Shown here in pieces: positions 9,777-18,959 of a DNA stretch of 64,000 nucleotides. Position 1 is the stretch's first letter. Each line of letters starts with the position of its first letter. The position numbers were made by a program, and so were the translations under genes. The notes beneath the pieces were generated by a model. The model made no database searches and was not told the origin of the DNA. It saw only the letters and a list, made by a program, of their open reading frames with translations. The stretch is taken from NCBI RefSeq assembly GCF_016862935.1, contig NZ_BONX01000009.1, positions 62,001 through 126,000 on the forward strand, given 5' to 3'. The DNA is from Plantactinospora mayteni (GTDB lineage: Bacteria > Actinomycetota > Actinomycetes > Mycobacteriales > Micromonosporaceae).

Positions 9777-9806
9777 TGACCAACCCGGGCCTCGGGCGAC
9801 TAATCT
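9777..9806 (+). promoter_or_regulatory. Probable leaderless promoter of pafA
   Basis: TGACCA (9777-9782) and TAATCT (9801-9806) are spaced 18 bases apart. The -10 ends 6 bases before the ATG at 9813 and no Shine-Dalgarno is present, so transcription probably begins at or next to the start codon. Confidence 0.5.
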
Positions 9807-9812
9807 CCAAGC

Positions 9813-11171
9813 ATGGAGCGGCGAATCTTCGGCCTTGAAACCGAGTACGGTGTCACCTGCACCTACCGCGGCCAACGGCGGCTGTCCCCGGACGAGGTCG
9901 CCCGTTACCTCTTCCGTCGGGTGGTCTCCTGGGGGCGATCGAGCAACGTGTTCCTGCGCAACGGTGCCCGGCTCTACCTCGACGTCGGGTCCCACCCGGA
10001 ATACGCCACCCCCGAGTGCGACTCGGTCTCCGACCTGGTGGCCCACGACCGGGCCGGCGAACGGATCCTGGAGGGTCTGCTGGTCGACGCCGAGAAGCGG
10101 CTGCACGACGAGGGCATCGCGGGCGAAATCTACCTGTTCAAGAACAACACCGACTCGGCCGGCAACTCGTACGGCTGCCACGAGAACTACCTGGTCTCCC
10201 GGCACGGCGAGTTCGGCCGGCTGGCCGACGTGCTGATCCCGTTCCTGGTCACCCGGCAGCTCATCTGCGGCGCCGGCAAGGTGTTGCAGACCCCGCGTGG
10301 CGCCGTCTACTGCCTCTCCCAGCGTGCCGAGCACATCTGGGAGGGCGTCTCCTCGGCGACCACCCGGAGCCGGCCGATCATCAACACCCGGGACGAGCCG
10401 CACGCCGACGCCGAGCGCTACCGGCGGCTGCACGTCATCGTCGGCGACTCCAACATGAACGAGGTCACCACGCTGCTCAAGGTCGGCAGCGCGGACATCG
10501 TGCTCCGGATGATCGAGGCCGGGGTGGTGATGCGCGACCTGTCGCTGGAGAACCCGATCCGGGCGATCCGGGAGGTTTCGCACGACGTCACCGGCCGGCG
10601 CAAGGTCCGGCTCGCCTCGAACAAGGAGATCAGCGCGCTGGAGATCCAGCAGGAATACCTGGCCAAGGCGACCGAGTTCGTCGAGCGGCGGGGCGGGGAC
10701 CAGACCGCGAAGCGGGTGGTCGAACTCTGGGGCCGGGTGCTGGGCGCGGTGGAGAGCGGCAACCTGGACCCGGTCTCCCGGGAGATCGACTGGGTGACCA
10801 AGCTCCAGCTCATCGAGCGGTACCAGCGCAAGAACGACCTGCCGCTGTCGCACCCCCGGATCGCCCAGATGGACCTGGCGTACCACGACCTGCGTCGGGG
10901 ACGTGGCCTCTACGGGCTGCTGGAGCGGCGCAAGCAGGTGGACCGGATCGCCACCGACCCGGAGATCTTCGAGGCGAAGGAGACCCCGCCGCAGACCACC
11001 CGGGCCCGGCTGCGCGGCGAGTTCATCCGGCACGCCCAGGAGAAGCGCCGGGACTTCACCGTCGACTGGGTACACCTCAAGCTGAACGACCAGGCCCAGC
11101 GCACGGTGCTCTGCAAGGACCCGTTCCGGGCGTACGACGAGCGGGTGGAGCGGCTGATCGCGAGCATGTGA
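9813..11171 (+). CDS. pafA: Pup-protein ligase PafA
   Basis: ATP-dependent ligase that joins the C-terminal glutamate of Pup to substrate lysines. It has 452 residues. The N-terminal [10 protein letters not shown] (E9) is the ATP/Mg site of PafA and, unlike Dop, is not followed by the Dop-specific loop. [23 protein letters not shown] and [15 protein letters not shown] are shared family motifs. It is separated from prcA by three rhamnose genes, so it is not in the prcBA transcript; its own leaderless promoter is visible. The next gene is a small membrane protein 27 bases later. Confidence 0.97.
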   Translation: MERRIFGLETEYGVTCTYRGQRRLSPDEVARYLFRRVVSWGRSSNVFLRNGARLYLDVGSHPEYATPECDSVSDLVAHDRAGERILEGLLVDAEKRLHDEGIAGEIYLFKNNTDSAGNSYGCHENYLVSRHGEFGRLADVLIPFLVTRQLICGAGKVLQTPRGAVYCLSQRAEHIWEGVSSATTRSRPIINTRDEPHADAERYRRLHVIVGDSNMNEVTTLLKVGSADIVLRMIEAGVVMRDLSLENPIRAIREVSHDVTGRRKVRLASNKEISALEIQQEYLAKATEFVERRGGDQTAKRVVELWGRVLGAVESGNLDPVSREIDWVTKLQLIERYQRKNDLPLSHPRIAQMDLAYHDLRRGRGLYGLLERRKQVDRIATDPEIFEAKETPPQTTRARLRGEFIRHAQEKRRDFTVDWVHLKLNDQAQRTVLCKDPFRAYDERVERLIASM

Positions 11172-11198
11172 GGCCGGGCGGTTAGGCTTTCCCCCGCT

Positions 11199-11402
11199 AT
11201 GACGCATCCAGACAGCCGCGACGACGACGAGCACCGCCGCCCCGAGACGATCCGGCAGAACCGGATCGAGCGGCGGCGAGCCAAGATCCGGGAGGAGATC
11301 GAGCGCAACCGCCGGGGTGAGTACACCGTACCCACCTGGGTACTCACGCTCGCGCTCGTCCTGGTCGTGGCCGGCTGGCTGGCGCTGGTCTTCCTGAGCT
11401 GA
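11199..11402 (+). CDS. Small single-pass membrane protein
   Basis: 67 residues: a very basic, helical N-terminal half (RQNRIERRRAKIREEIERN) and one C-terminal membrane segment (about 45-66, VLTLALVLVVAGWLALVFL). This suggests a protein with a charged cytoplasmic part and a C-terminal anchor. TAGGCT at 11183-11188 lies 10 bases upstream, with no ribosome binding site. It directly follows pafA. I know no function for it. Confidence 0.7.
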   Translation: MTHPDSRDDDEHRRPETIRQNRIERRRAKIREEIERNRRGEYTVPTWVLTLALVLVVAGWLALVFLS

Positions 11403-11474
11403 CCCTCTTCCCGGTCCGGTCCCGCCGGTGCCGGCCCCGCCCAGCGCCTGCCTCGGCGCCGGTCCGGGGCCGGG

Positions 11475-12557
11475 TCAGCGCAGGCTGGCGGCGTGTCGCC
11501 CGGCGGCGGCTGCCGCCAGGAAGTAGGCGTGCTCCTCGGCCAGTCCCCGGCCCATCGTCGAGAGCGGGACCGGGCTGGCCCGCAGCGCCTCGTCGAGCCC
11601 GTGCACCGGTACCCGGACGATCCGGTGCCGTTGCGCCAGCCCGGCCACGGCCGGCTCGACCAGCGCGGCCAGCTCCGCCGGCAACTCGGCCGGGAGTACC
11701 AGATCGGCGGCGGCCAGCGCGACCCGGCCGTACGCGGTGACGCTGTGGTGCGACAGCCCCCGGTGCCGGTCCCGCAGGTCGGCGCCGGAGATCCGCAGCG
11801 AGCCCACCGGGCGGCCACCCAGCGCGGCGACGGCGTTGACCGCCTCGCCGACCGCGACCCCGGAAAAGCCCCATCGGGTACCGGTGCCCAGGTTGCCCGG
11901 CCCCTGCGCCACGATCGCCACGTCGGTCCGGAGCACGTGCCGGGCGGCGAGCAGCCCGCTGTGCAGGTTGGTCGCCTCCAGGTCACCACCGAACGCCTGC
12001 CCGACGGTGACCGTGCCGGCGAGTTCGGCACGCAGGCCGTCCAGGGTGCGGGAGAACCAGGCCGGCAGCGCGCCGCCGTCGGTCATCAGGTACCCGATCC
12101 GGGCGTCGGGCGCGTCGGCCCGGATCCCGGCCACGATCGCCGGCAGTGCGGAGTGCAGATCGGCGGTGACCACCGGCAGCCCGCCGAGGTCGTCGGCGTC
12201 GGCCAGCGCCGCCCGGTGCGGGGACGCCTCCTCGTCGACACCGAGCAGGATCGGTTGCAACGGCGTGTAGCGGGCCTTGACCAGATGCCCGGCGTCGCGG
12301 CTGTCGACCGTCTGGGGCGGATCCGCCGGCAGCCGGTCCGGCAGCGCCACCACCAGGGCGTACCCGCCGGTGCCGAGCCCCATCAGCAGCGCGCCCACGT
12401 TCAGCAGCACCCGGTCGCCCGGCTCGGGAGTGCCGACCAGTTCCGGGTACGCCAGTGCCCGCACCCGCGCCCCGTCGGACTGCCGGACGTCGAGTTCGAC
12501 GGCGCCCCGCCAGCTTCGCCGGACCTCCGTGACCGTGCCGGACCGCCATCGCACCAT
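11475..12557 (-). CDS. DUF3866 family protein
   Basis: 360 residues of a conserved actinobacterial family of unknown function. It starts MVRWRSGTVTEVRRSWRGAV and contains glycine-rich stretches such as GALLMGLGTGGYALVVALP and VAQGPGNLGTGTRWGFSG that recur in the family. It has no membrane segment or signal peptide. TACCCT lies 7 bases before the ATG, consistent with a leaderless start. It points against pafA and pafB, as does the cation transporter gene upstream, 18 bases away; the two may share a transcript. I assign no role. Confidence 0.8.
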   Translation of the reverse strand: MVRWRSGTVTEVRRSWRGAVELDVRQSDGARVRALAYPELVGTPEPGDRVLLNVGALLMGLGTGGYALVVALPDRLPADPPQTVDSRDAGHLVKARYTPLQPILLGVDEEASPHRAALADADDLGGLPVVTADLHSALPAIVAGIRADAPDARIGYLMTDGGALPAWFSRTLDGLRAELAGTVTVGQAFGGDLEATNLHSGLLAARHVLRTDVAIVAQGPGNLGTGTRWGFSGVAVGEAVNAVAALGGRPVGSLRISGADLRDRHRGLSHHSVTAYGRVALAAADLVLPAELPAELAALVEPAVAGLAQRHRIVRVPVHGLDEALRASPVPLSTMGRGLAEEHAYFLAAAAAGRHAASLR

Positions 12558-12575
12558 GGCCGGCAGGGTAACCGG

Positions 12576-13508
12576 CTACCGCCTGCGGCTCCGGGTCGGG
12601 TCGAGGAAGACGTACTGCACGTGCGGGAAGCGGGCGACCAGCCGGCGTTCGGCCTCTTCGGCGCCGGCCTCGATGTCCGCCCCGGTCGCCTCGTCCCGGA
12701 AGTCGACCTTGGCCGCGACCAGGATGTCGTCCGGACCCAGGTGCATGGTGAGCAGGGTGTCCACCCGCTCCACCGACGGCACCGCGGAGAGCTCGCGGTG
12801 GATCTCGTCGTGCATCGGCGGCGGTACGGCCCGGCCGACCAGCAGCGAGATGTTGCTCCGGGCCAGGATGGTGGCGACCACCAGGAGCAGCAGCCCGATC
12901 AGGATCGAGGCCAGCCCGTCCCAGACCTCGGTGCCGGTGAGCTCGGACAGGGCGAGACCGGCGGCGGCCAGCGTGATGCCGATCAGCGCGGCGGTGTCCT
13001 CCAGGAAGACCGCCTTGACCGTGGTGTCGGCGGTGCTCCGCAGAAAGGGGGCCAGACGGGTCCGCCGCTGTCGGGCCGCCCGGCGGAGCTGCCGGACCGC
13101 CCGGGTCAGCGACACCGACTCGATCAGGAACGAGATCGCCAACACCACGTACGCGACCAGGAACTGCCCGGTGTGCTCACCGCTCCGGATCGTGTTGACC
13201 CCGTGCGTGATCGAGAAGCCCGCGCCGACCACGAAGGTGAAGACCGCGGCGATGAACGCCCAGACGTAGCTCTCCTTGCCGTACCCGAACGGATGCTCCG
13301 GGTCGGCGGGCCGGGAGCCCCGGCGCAGCGCGGTGAAGAGCAGCACCTCGGTGGTGGTGTCGGCGATCGAGTGGGCGCCCTCGGAGAGCATCGCGGACGA
13401 GCCGGAGATCATCCCGGCGAACAGCTTGGCGAGCGCTATCGCCAGGTTGGCCACCCCGGCCACCACCACGGTGAGGAGGCTCTCCGAGGTGCCGTCCGGG
13501 TCCGCCAT
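12576..13508 (-). CDS. Cation diffusion facilitator family transporter
   Basis: Membrane exporter for divalent metals such as zinc, driven by proton exchange. It has 310 residues, about six membrane segments in the first 210 residues, then a cytoplasmic C-terminal domain. The first metal-site helix reads SEGAHSIADTTTEVLL, and HPFGYGKESYVWAF is the family loop. TAGGCT lies 6 bases before the ATG (leaderless). The metal specificity cannot be read from the sequence. It sits between pafA and pafB on the opposite strand. Confidence 0.9.
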   Translation of the reverse strand: MADPDGTSESLLTVVVAGVANLAIALAKLFAGMISGSSAMLSEGAHSIADTTTEVLLFTALRRGSRPADPEHPFGYGKESYVWAFIAAVFTFVVGAGFSITHGVNTIRSGEHTGQFLVAYVVLAISFLIESVSLTRAVRQLRRAARQRRTRLAPFLRSTADTTVKAVFLEDTAALIGITLAAAGLALSELTGTEVWDGLASILIGLLLLVVATILARSNISLLVGRAVPPPMHDEIHRELSAVPSVERVDTLLTMHLGPDDILVAAKVDFRDEATGADIEAGAEEAERRLVARFPHVQYVFLDPTRSRRR

Positions 13509-13612
13509 AACGCCAGCCTAGGAGCCGGTCGGGGCAGGTGGCGGCGGGTCCGGCCGGCCGGGGCGCCGCGCGGGTACCCGCTTCGTGATCCGACACTGCT
13601 AGCGTCTGTGTC

Positions 13613-14614
13613 GTGTCGCGGACCCGTACCGAACGCCTGGTCAACCTGGTGATCTGTTTGCTGTCCACCCGACGGTTCCTGACCGCCGCGCAGATCGCCG
13701 CGACCGTGCCGGGCTATGAGCATGATCCGGACGACCCACGTGACCACGAGGCATTCCAGCGCAAGTTCGAGCGGGACAAGGCCGAGCTGCGTGAGCTGGG
13801 CGTACCCCTCGAGACCGGCACGGCCAGCGCCTTCGACGCGGAGCCGGGCTACCGGATCGCGCACCGGGAGTACGCGCTGCCGGAGATCCCGCTGGAGCCC
13901 GACGAGGCGGCGGCGGTGGGCATCGCCGCCCGGCTCTGGCGGCACGCCGGGCTGGCCGCGGCGGCCTCCTCCGGGCTGGCGAAGCTCCGGGCCGCCGGCG
14001 TCGACGTCGACCCGCAGGCCACCCTCGGGATGGAGCCGGTGGTCACCGTCGACCCGGCGTTCGGGCCGCTGACCGCCGCGGCCCGGGATCGGCGCACGGT
14101 CGGCTTCGACTACCGGGTACCCGACGGCGACGCCCCGACCAGCCGCCGGCTGCAACCCTGGGGCGTGGTCTGCTGGCGGGCCCGGTGGTATGTGGTCGGC
14201 CACGACCTCGACCGCGACGCGCCCCGCTGTTTCCGGCTCTCCCGGATCGTCGGTGGTGCGGTCCGGACGATCGGCAAGCCGGGCGCCTTCGAGCCGCCCG
14301 TCGGCGTCGACCTGATCAGCCACGTCGCGAAGTGGTCCGGGCCGGTGGAGCGCTCCGGCCGGGCCACCGTGCTGGTCGCACCGGGCCGGGCGGCCGGGCT
14401 GCGCAGGTGGGCCCGGGAGGCGACCAGCGGACCCGACGGCGACCGCCTGGTCCTGCCGTACGGCGATGCCGAGTCGCTCGCGAGTAGGCTCGTCGGCTAC
14501 GGTCCCGATGTCCGGGTACTCGAACCGCCGGAGATCCGGGACGCCGTGATCCAGCGGCTCAAGGAGATCACCGCCCGGCACGACGAGATGGCGACCGCCC
14601 GGGCGTCGGGGTAA
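13613..14614 (+). CDS. pafB: WYL-domain regulator PafB
   Basis: One half of the PafBC transcription factor, which activates the RecA-independent DNA-damage response in actinobacteria. It has 333 residues: an N-terminal winged helix (about 5-80, LLSTRRFLTAAQIAATVPGY), a WYL domain (about 140-225, RTVGFDYRV ... RWYVVGHDLDRDAPR) and a C-terminal WCX domain. TAGCGT at 13600-13605 lies 7 bases before the GTG, so the transcript is probably leaderless. pafC follows after 55 bases. Confidence 0.93.
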   Translation: MSRTRTERLVNLVICLLSTRRFLTAAQIAATVPGYEHDPDDPRDHEAFQRKFERDKAELRELGVPLETGTASAFDAEPGYRIAHREYALPEIPLEPDEAAAVGIAARLWRHAGLAAAASSGLAKLRAAGVDVDPQATLGMEPVVTVDPAFGPLTAAARDRRTVGFDYRVPDGDAPTSRRLQPWGVVCWRARWYVVGHDLDRDAPRCFRLSRIVGGAVRTIGKPGAFEPPVGVDLISHVAKWSGPVERSGRATVLVAPGRAAGLRRWAREATSGPDGDRLVLPYGDAESLASRLVGYGPDVRVLEPPEIRDAVIQRLKEITARHDEMATARASG

Positions 14615-14669
14615 CGCGGGGCGGACCGGGGTTGGGGCCCCGGGGAACTGACCAGAGGGGGGAGCCGGC

Positions 14670-15764
14670 GTGACTCGTCCGGCGCAACGGTCCGGCGGGA
14701 CTGCGCGGACCTCGGCCGACCGGCTGGCCCGACTGCTGAACCTGGTGCCATACCTGCTGGCCCGACCGGGGATCGAGGTGTCCGAGGCGGCCACCGACCT
14801 CGGGGTGACCGAGCGGCAGTTGCGCGAGGACCTGGAGCTGCTCTGGGTCTGCGGCCTGCCCGGGTACGGGCCGGGCGACCTGATCGACATGGCCTTCGAC
14901 GGTGACCGGGTCACCATCACCTACGACGCGGGGATCGACCGCCCGCTGCGGCTCACCCCGGACGAGGCGCTGGCGCTGGTGGTCGCGCTGCGGATGCTCG
15001 CCGAGACGCCGGGGATGGCCAACCGGGACGCGATCGAACGCGCCCTCGCCAAGATCGAGAACGCGGCCGGCGAACTCGCCGACGCCCCCGTCGCGGTACG
15101 GATGCCGGGGGACAGCGACCGGGTGGCGGCGCTGCACGGCGCGGTGCAGCGGGGCCGGGCACTCCGGATCACCTACTACGCCGCGACCCGGGACGAGACG
15201 ACCGAACGCACCGTCGACCCGATCCGGGTACTGATGGTCGGCGGCCTGGCCTACCTGGAGGCATGGTGCCGGCGGGCGGAGTCGATGCGGCTGTTCCGGG
15301 CCGACCGGATCGACGCGCTCGTGGAACTGGACGAGCCGGCCGCAGCACCGCCACAGGCCCGGCTGCACGACCTGAGCGCCGGCATCTTCCGCCCCGACCA
15401 GGACCTGCCGCTGGTGACCCTGCGGGTCGGCCGGTCCAGCCGGTGGATCACCGAGTACTACCCGTGTGAGCGCGTCGAGCCGGATCCGGGCACCGGTGAC
15501 GCCGATGGGGCCGGCCGGGAGTGGCTGGTCTCGTTGCGGGTGACCGACCTCGGCTGGGCCCGGCGGTTCGTGCTGGGGCTCGGGCCGGACGTCACGGTGG
15601 TCGCCCCGGCGGAACTCGCCGACCAGGTACGCGAGCGGGCCGCCGCCGCACTCGACGCGTACGCCACCCTGCCGCCGGACGGCGCACCGGAGCCGGGTGC
15701 CGCGCGCTCGGGCGTCGAGTTGGCCCAGGGTGCCGATCCGGCGACAACGGCCGGCAGCCACTAG
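14670..15764 (+). CDS. pafC: WYL-domain regulator PafC
   Basis: Partner of PafB in the heterodimeric PafBC regulator. It has 364 residues, an HTH in the first 80 (EVSEAATDLGVTERQLREDLELL), a WYL domain (about 160-230, ALRITYYAATRDETTERTVDP) and a C-terminal extension rich in Pro/Ala/Gly. The GTG start is preceded by AGAGGGGGGAG. In the mycobacterial locus pafA, pafB and pafC are contiguous; here two minus-strand genes separate pafA from pafBC. Confidence 0.93.
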   Translation: MTRPAQRSGGTARTSADRLARLLNLVPYLLARPGIEVSEAATDLGVTERQLREDLELLWVCGLPGYGPGDLIDMAFDGDRVTITYDAGIDRPLRLTPDEALALVVALRMLAETPGMANRDAIERALAKIENAAGELADAPVAVRMPGDSDRVAALHGAVQRGRALRITYYAATRDETTERTVDPIRVLMVGGLAYLEAWCRRAESMRLFRADRIDALVELDEPAAAPPQARLHDLSAGIFRPDQDLPLVTLRVGRSSRWITEYYPCERVEPDPGTGDADGAGREWLVSLRVTDLGWARRFVLGLGPDVTVVAPAELADQVRERAAAALDAYATLPPDGAPEPGAARSGVELAQGADPATTAGSH

Positions 15765-15774
15765 GCTGGCCGAC

Positions 15775-16029
15775 GTGGTGAAGTGGATCGTGCTCGCGGC
15801 CGTCCTCGTCGGGCTCCTGGTGCTCGGGCTCGCGATCCGCCGGGTGCTGACCCGGCTGCCGCGACTGCACCGGGCCGCACTGGGTCTGCAACGCCGCCAG
15901 GAGCAGGCCGAAGACCTCCAGCGGGTCGCGCTGTCCGTGCAGAATCGGGCGGAGGCCATGCAGCAGCAGGTCGAGACGCTCCAGCAGCGGCTCGTGCTGA
16001 TCCGCGCCAGGCGCGGCGGTGAGGAATAG
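15775..16029 (+). CDS. Small membrane-anchored coiled-coil protein
   Basis: 84 residues: an N-terminal membrane segment (about 3-21) followed by a long amphipathic, Gln-rich helix (LQRRQEQAEDLQRVALSVQN, then QQQVETLQQRL), so probably a membrane-tethered coiled coil. TAGGCT at 15762-15767 lies 7 bases before the GTG at 15775, which decides the start. It sits between pafC and tatA. The family is not known to me. Confidence 0.7.
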   Translation: MVKWIVLAAVLVGLLVLGLAIRRVLTRLPRLHRAALGLQRRQEQAEDLQRVALSVQNRAEAMQQQVETLQQRLVLIRARRGGEE

Positions 16030-16160
16030 TCGGCATCGACGCGTAACCCCTGCTCAGGGCCGTCGATCAGGTGGTTGACGGACGCTCCGCGTTGGTCAAG
16101 ACTTCACCAGCCGGCCCGAAAGTCACCAACCTGGCGGGTGGCACTCCTCCCCGACGCACG

Positions 16161-16166
16161 TACGAT
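16161..16166 (+). promoter_or_regulatory. Possible -10 element for tatA
   Basis: TACGAT lies 49 bases upstream of the tatA ATG, in a 186-base gap. No clear -35 is visible. It would give a leader of about 45 bases containing the tatA ribosome binding site. Confidence 0.3.
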
Positions 16167-16215
16167 GGGCCAAGACACACCTTTTTGCTGGACAAAACAT
16201 CGAACTGGAGCTTCC

Positions 16216-16512
16216 ATGGGCGCCCTCAAGCCGTGGCACATCATTGTTCTCGTGGTTGTGCTGATCCTGCTCTTCGGCGCGAAGCGGCTTCCGGACGCGG
16301 CTCGCTCGCTCGGTCGCTCGCTGCGGATCATCAAGGCCGAGACCAGGAGCCTCTCCGAGGACGACAAGGACCTGGCGGAGAAGGCCGACGCGCAGGCGGG
16401 CCGCCAGCCGTTGCCGGGGGACACCGTCCACCCGACCAGCGTGCACCAGCCCGGTTACCAGCCGCCCGCCGCGCCGGTCAACGACCCGGTCCAGCGCGTC
16501 CGCGACAACTGA
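16216..16512 (+). CDS. tatA: Sec-independent translocase subunit TatA
   Basis: Pore-forming subunit of the twin-arginine translocon. It has 98 residues: short N-terminus, one membrane helix (about 6-22, PWHIIVLVVVLILLFGAKRL), the FGAKRLPD hinge, an amphipathic helix (RSLGRSLRIIKAETRSL), and a disordered Pro/Gln-rich tail. GGAG at 16207-16210 precedes ATG 16216. tatC begins 15 bases after the stop, so the two are co-transcribed. Confidence 0.96.
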   Translation: MGALKPWHIIVLVVVLILLFGAKRLPDAARSLGRSLRIIKAETRSLSEDDKDLAEKADAQAGRQPLPGDTVHPTSVHQPGYQPPAAPVNDPVQRVRDN

Positions 16513-16527
16513 CCGGGGACCGTTCCC

Positions 16528-17481
16528 GTGGCCTTCGCCCTGCGCCGGCGCGGTCCGAGCAACTTCGAGCGAGCCTCCGACGGTTCGATGACCCTCATCG
16601 AGCATGTCCGGGAGTTGCGTAACCGGCTGTTCTGGGCCTCACTTGGACTGCTCGTCGGCTTGATTGTCGGATGGTTCCTTGCTGAGCCGGTCTACAACAT
16701 CCTCCGTCAGCCGTACTGCCGGCTCGACGGATCCACCGATGCGAGCGGGGTCTGCCAGCAGTTCCTCATGCTTGGGCCGACGGATGGCCTGGTACTCAAG
16801 CTCAAGCTCGCGTTGTGGGTCGGCCTCATAGTTGGCGCACCGGTGTGGCTCTATCAGCTCTGGGCGTTCGTCGCGCCGGGCCTGCACCGGCACGAGCGCA
16901 AGTGGGCGTACATCTTCGTCGCGATTTCGGTGCCGCTCTTCGTGGCCGGCGCGGCGCTGGCCTACATCGTGGTCGACCGGGGCTTGGAGTTCCTGATCGA
17001 GGCTGGCGTGGGCGACCTCTCCGCCGGGCTCGAGATGAGCCGGTACATCGCCTTCGTCACCAACATGATCTTGCTGTTCGGGCTGGGATTCGAGTTCCCG
17101 CTGCTGCTGTTGATGCTCAACTTCACCGGCGTGGTCACCGCCCGCCGGCTGCTGAGCTGGTGGCGGGTCATCGTCTTCCTCAGCTTTGCCTTCGCGGCGA
17201 TCGCCACGCCGGACCCGGGACCGTTCGGCATGACCCTACTCGCCCTCTCACTGTCGCTGCTGTACTTCGTCGCCGTCGGGGTGGCATTCATCAACGACCG
17301 GCGTAAGGGCCGTGGCAAGGAGGTCTACGCCGGGCTGGACGACGACGAGGTCTCGCCGCTCGACCTGGAGCCGGAGCCGGTAACCGCCGGTGAGCGCGTC
17401 GACTCCGCCACGCCGGTCCCCGCACCCGACCGGGTCGAGGCGCCACAACCGATCGACCGGCGCTACGACGACATGACCTGA
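16528..17481 (+). CDS. tatC: Sec-independent translocase subunit TatC
   Basis: Polytopic receptor for twin-arginine signal peptides. It has 317 residues with six membrane segments in the first 245. Signatures are MTLIEHVRELRNRLFWASLG at the cytoplasmic N-terminus and LLFGLGFEFPLLL, which holds the conserved glutamate. The C-terminal 60 residues are charged and proline-rich, longer than in proteobacterial TatC but usual in actinobacteria. GTG start at 16528, close behind tatA. Confidence 0.96.
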   Translation: MAFALRRRGPSNFERASDGSMTLIEHVRELRNRLFWASLGLLVGLIVGWFLAEPVYNILRQPYCRLDGSTDASGVCQQFLMLGPTDGLVLKLKLALWVGLIVGAPVWLYQLWAFVAPGLHRHERKWAYIFVAISVPLFVAGAALAYIVVDRGLEFLIEAGVGDLSAGLEMSRYIAFVTNMILLFGLGFEFPLLLLMLNFTGVVTARRLLSWWRVIVFLSFAFAAIATPDPGPFGMTLLALSLSLLYFVAVGVAFINDRRKGRGKEVYAGLDDDEVSPLDLEPEPVTAGERVDSATPVPAPDRVEAPQPIDRRYDDMT

Positions 17482-17530
17482 TCTCACCGGAGCTGTCGGA
17501 GGCGGCACGGCGGGCGGTACGGTGCTCGCC

Positions 17531-18475
17531 GTGACCGCCGACGATCAACTTCCCGGGTCCCTCGCCGCCGGCGGGCTGCCCGACGGCCACCTGGCAGTAC
17601 TGGCCAACCCGACCGCCGGGCGGGGCCGGTTTCGGGGACTGCTGCCGGCCGTACTCGATCGGCTCGGCACGGTGGGTCGGCCGGTACGGCTGCTCGAGGC
17701 TGGCAGTGCCGCGCAGGCGGGCGCGGCCTGTCGGGCCGCTGTGGCGGACGGCGCCGCCGCTCTGGTGACGGTCGGCGGCGACGGCACGGTCCATCTGGCG
17801 CTCCAGGCGGTCGCCGGTACCGGTGTCGCCTTCGGCCCGGTGCCGGCGGGCACCGGAAACGACTTCGCGGTCGGCACCGGCTTCCCCGCCGACCCGCTCG
17901 CTGCGGTCGAGGTGATCGTCGCCGCGTTGGCAGCCGGCCGGACCCGTTCGGCGGACCTGGCCCGGATGACCGGCCCGGACGGGACGAGCCGGTGGTACGG
18001 CGCGGTGCTGGCGGCGGGCTTCGACGCGCTGGTCAACGAGCGGGCCAACCGGATGTCCTGGCCGCGCGGGCCGCGCCGCTACGACCTCGCCATCCTGGTC
18101 GAGTTGGCCCGGCTGCGGCCCCGCCACTATCTGCTCCGGCTGGACGGGGTGGCCCGGGAACTGGACGCGGTACTGGTGGCGGTCGGCAACTGCCCCAGCT
18201 ACGGCGGGGGGATGCGGATCTGCCCGACGGCCGACCCGACCGACGGGCTGCTCGACGTGGTCTACGCCGGCCCGATCAGCCGGACGACGCTGACCCGGAT
18301 CAAGCCCCGGGTCTACCGGGGCACCCACCTGGCGCACCCGATGGTGCACACCCAGCGGGCCCGTACGGTCGAACTCGTCGCCGAGGACATCGTCGGGTAC
18401 GCCGACGGCGAGCGCGCGCTGCCGCTCCCGTTGACCGTCACCGCAGTCCCGGGCGCCGTACGCCTGCTGCGCTGA
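17531..18475 (+). CDS. Diacylglycerol/lipid kinase family protein
   Basis: Lipid kinase of the DAGK catalytic-domain family, phosphorylating a lipid alcohol such as diacylglycerol. About 314 residues. The glycine-rich nucleotide loop GGDGTVH and GPVPAGTGNDFA are the family motifs. An alternative GTG lies at 17522, but TACGGT at 17518-17523 overlaps it and lies 7 bases before GTG 17531, so I take 17531 as a leaderless start. It follows tatC by 49 bases. Confidence 0.88.
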   Translation: MTADDQLPGSLAAGGLPDGHLAVLANPTAGRGRFRGLLPAVLDRLGTVGRPVRLLEAGSAAQAGAACRAAVADGAAALVTVGGDGTVHLALQAVAGTGVAFGPVPAGTGNDFAVGTGFPADPLAAVEVIVAALAAGRTRSADLARMTGPDGTSRWYGAVLAAGFDALVNERANRMSWPRGPRRYDLAILVELARLRPRHYLLRLDGVARELDAVLVAVGNCPSYGGGMRICPTADPTDGLLDVVYAGPISRTTLTRIKPRVYRGTHLAHPMVHTQRARTVELVAEDIVGYADGERALPLPLTVTAVPGAVRLLR

Positions 18476-18959
18476 TCCGCCGCAGCGCGATCCTCTCCCG
18501 GCCGCCCACCCTGGGGGCACAACCTGTCCCGGACTCCGGTGCAGGCCGCACTCGCCCCGCTTCCCGGCGCCCGACGCCGCTCGTGCCGACGCCCTGCGGC
18601 GACCAGGCGGCGGGATACCTGTTCGCGAGACTGTCGAGCTGCCCCGCCTGTGCTCCCGCAGCCGGGCGGCTCCGCCGGTCCCGGAGTTGCCCGGACCGGT
18701 GTCCCCGATGGCGGACCGGGTCCGCGCCTGCACCGATGGCTGCGGAGGTGCCCCGGCTGTGCACCCCGCTCGACAGTCTCGCGAACGGACATCCCCCCGG
18801 CGCCGACAGGCGACGACCGTGAGCACGCCGGTCGCGGCGGCAGCCAGCCCGAGACGGAAAACGCGGAACCCGTCCCCGGCGGGGCTGAGGCGCCGGCCGA
18901 CCTCGACCCCCGAGACGGCCGCGATGCTGGGCCGCTTCGCGGTGGACAACTAGTTCCAA
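18476..18959. other. Gene-free stretch containing an inverted-repeat unit
   Basis: 484 bases with no convincing frame on either strand. It holds the 19-bp inverted repeat described below and a shorter 10-bp pair (18538-18547 and 18726-18735). Confidence 0.5.
18621..18786. repeat. 166-bp unit bounded by 19-bp perfect inverted repeats
   Basis: GTTCGCGAGACTGTCGAGC at 18621-18639 has its exact reverse complement at 18768-18786, with 128 bases between. No transposase, and no clear target duplication outside the ends. It could be a small non-autonomous element, a pair of regulator sites, or a long-range RNA stem. Confidence 0.75.

Noticed and set aside
11493-13652. Long plus-strand frame opposite DUF3866 and the cation transporter
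   Set aside because: It covers two recognisable genes on the other strand, has low-complexity Gly/Arg/Pro composition and no ribosome binding site.
17291-18949. Minus-strand frame covering the lipid kinase and the gap after it
   Set aside because: Most of it is antisense to the kinase motifs. The remaining part in the gap is Arg/Gly/Ala-rich with no start signal.
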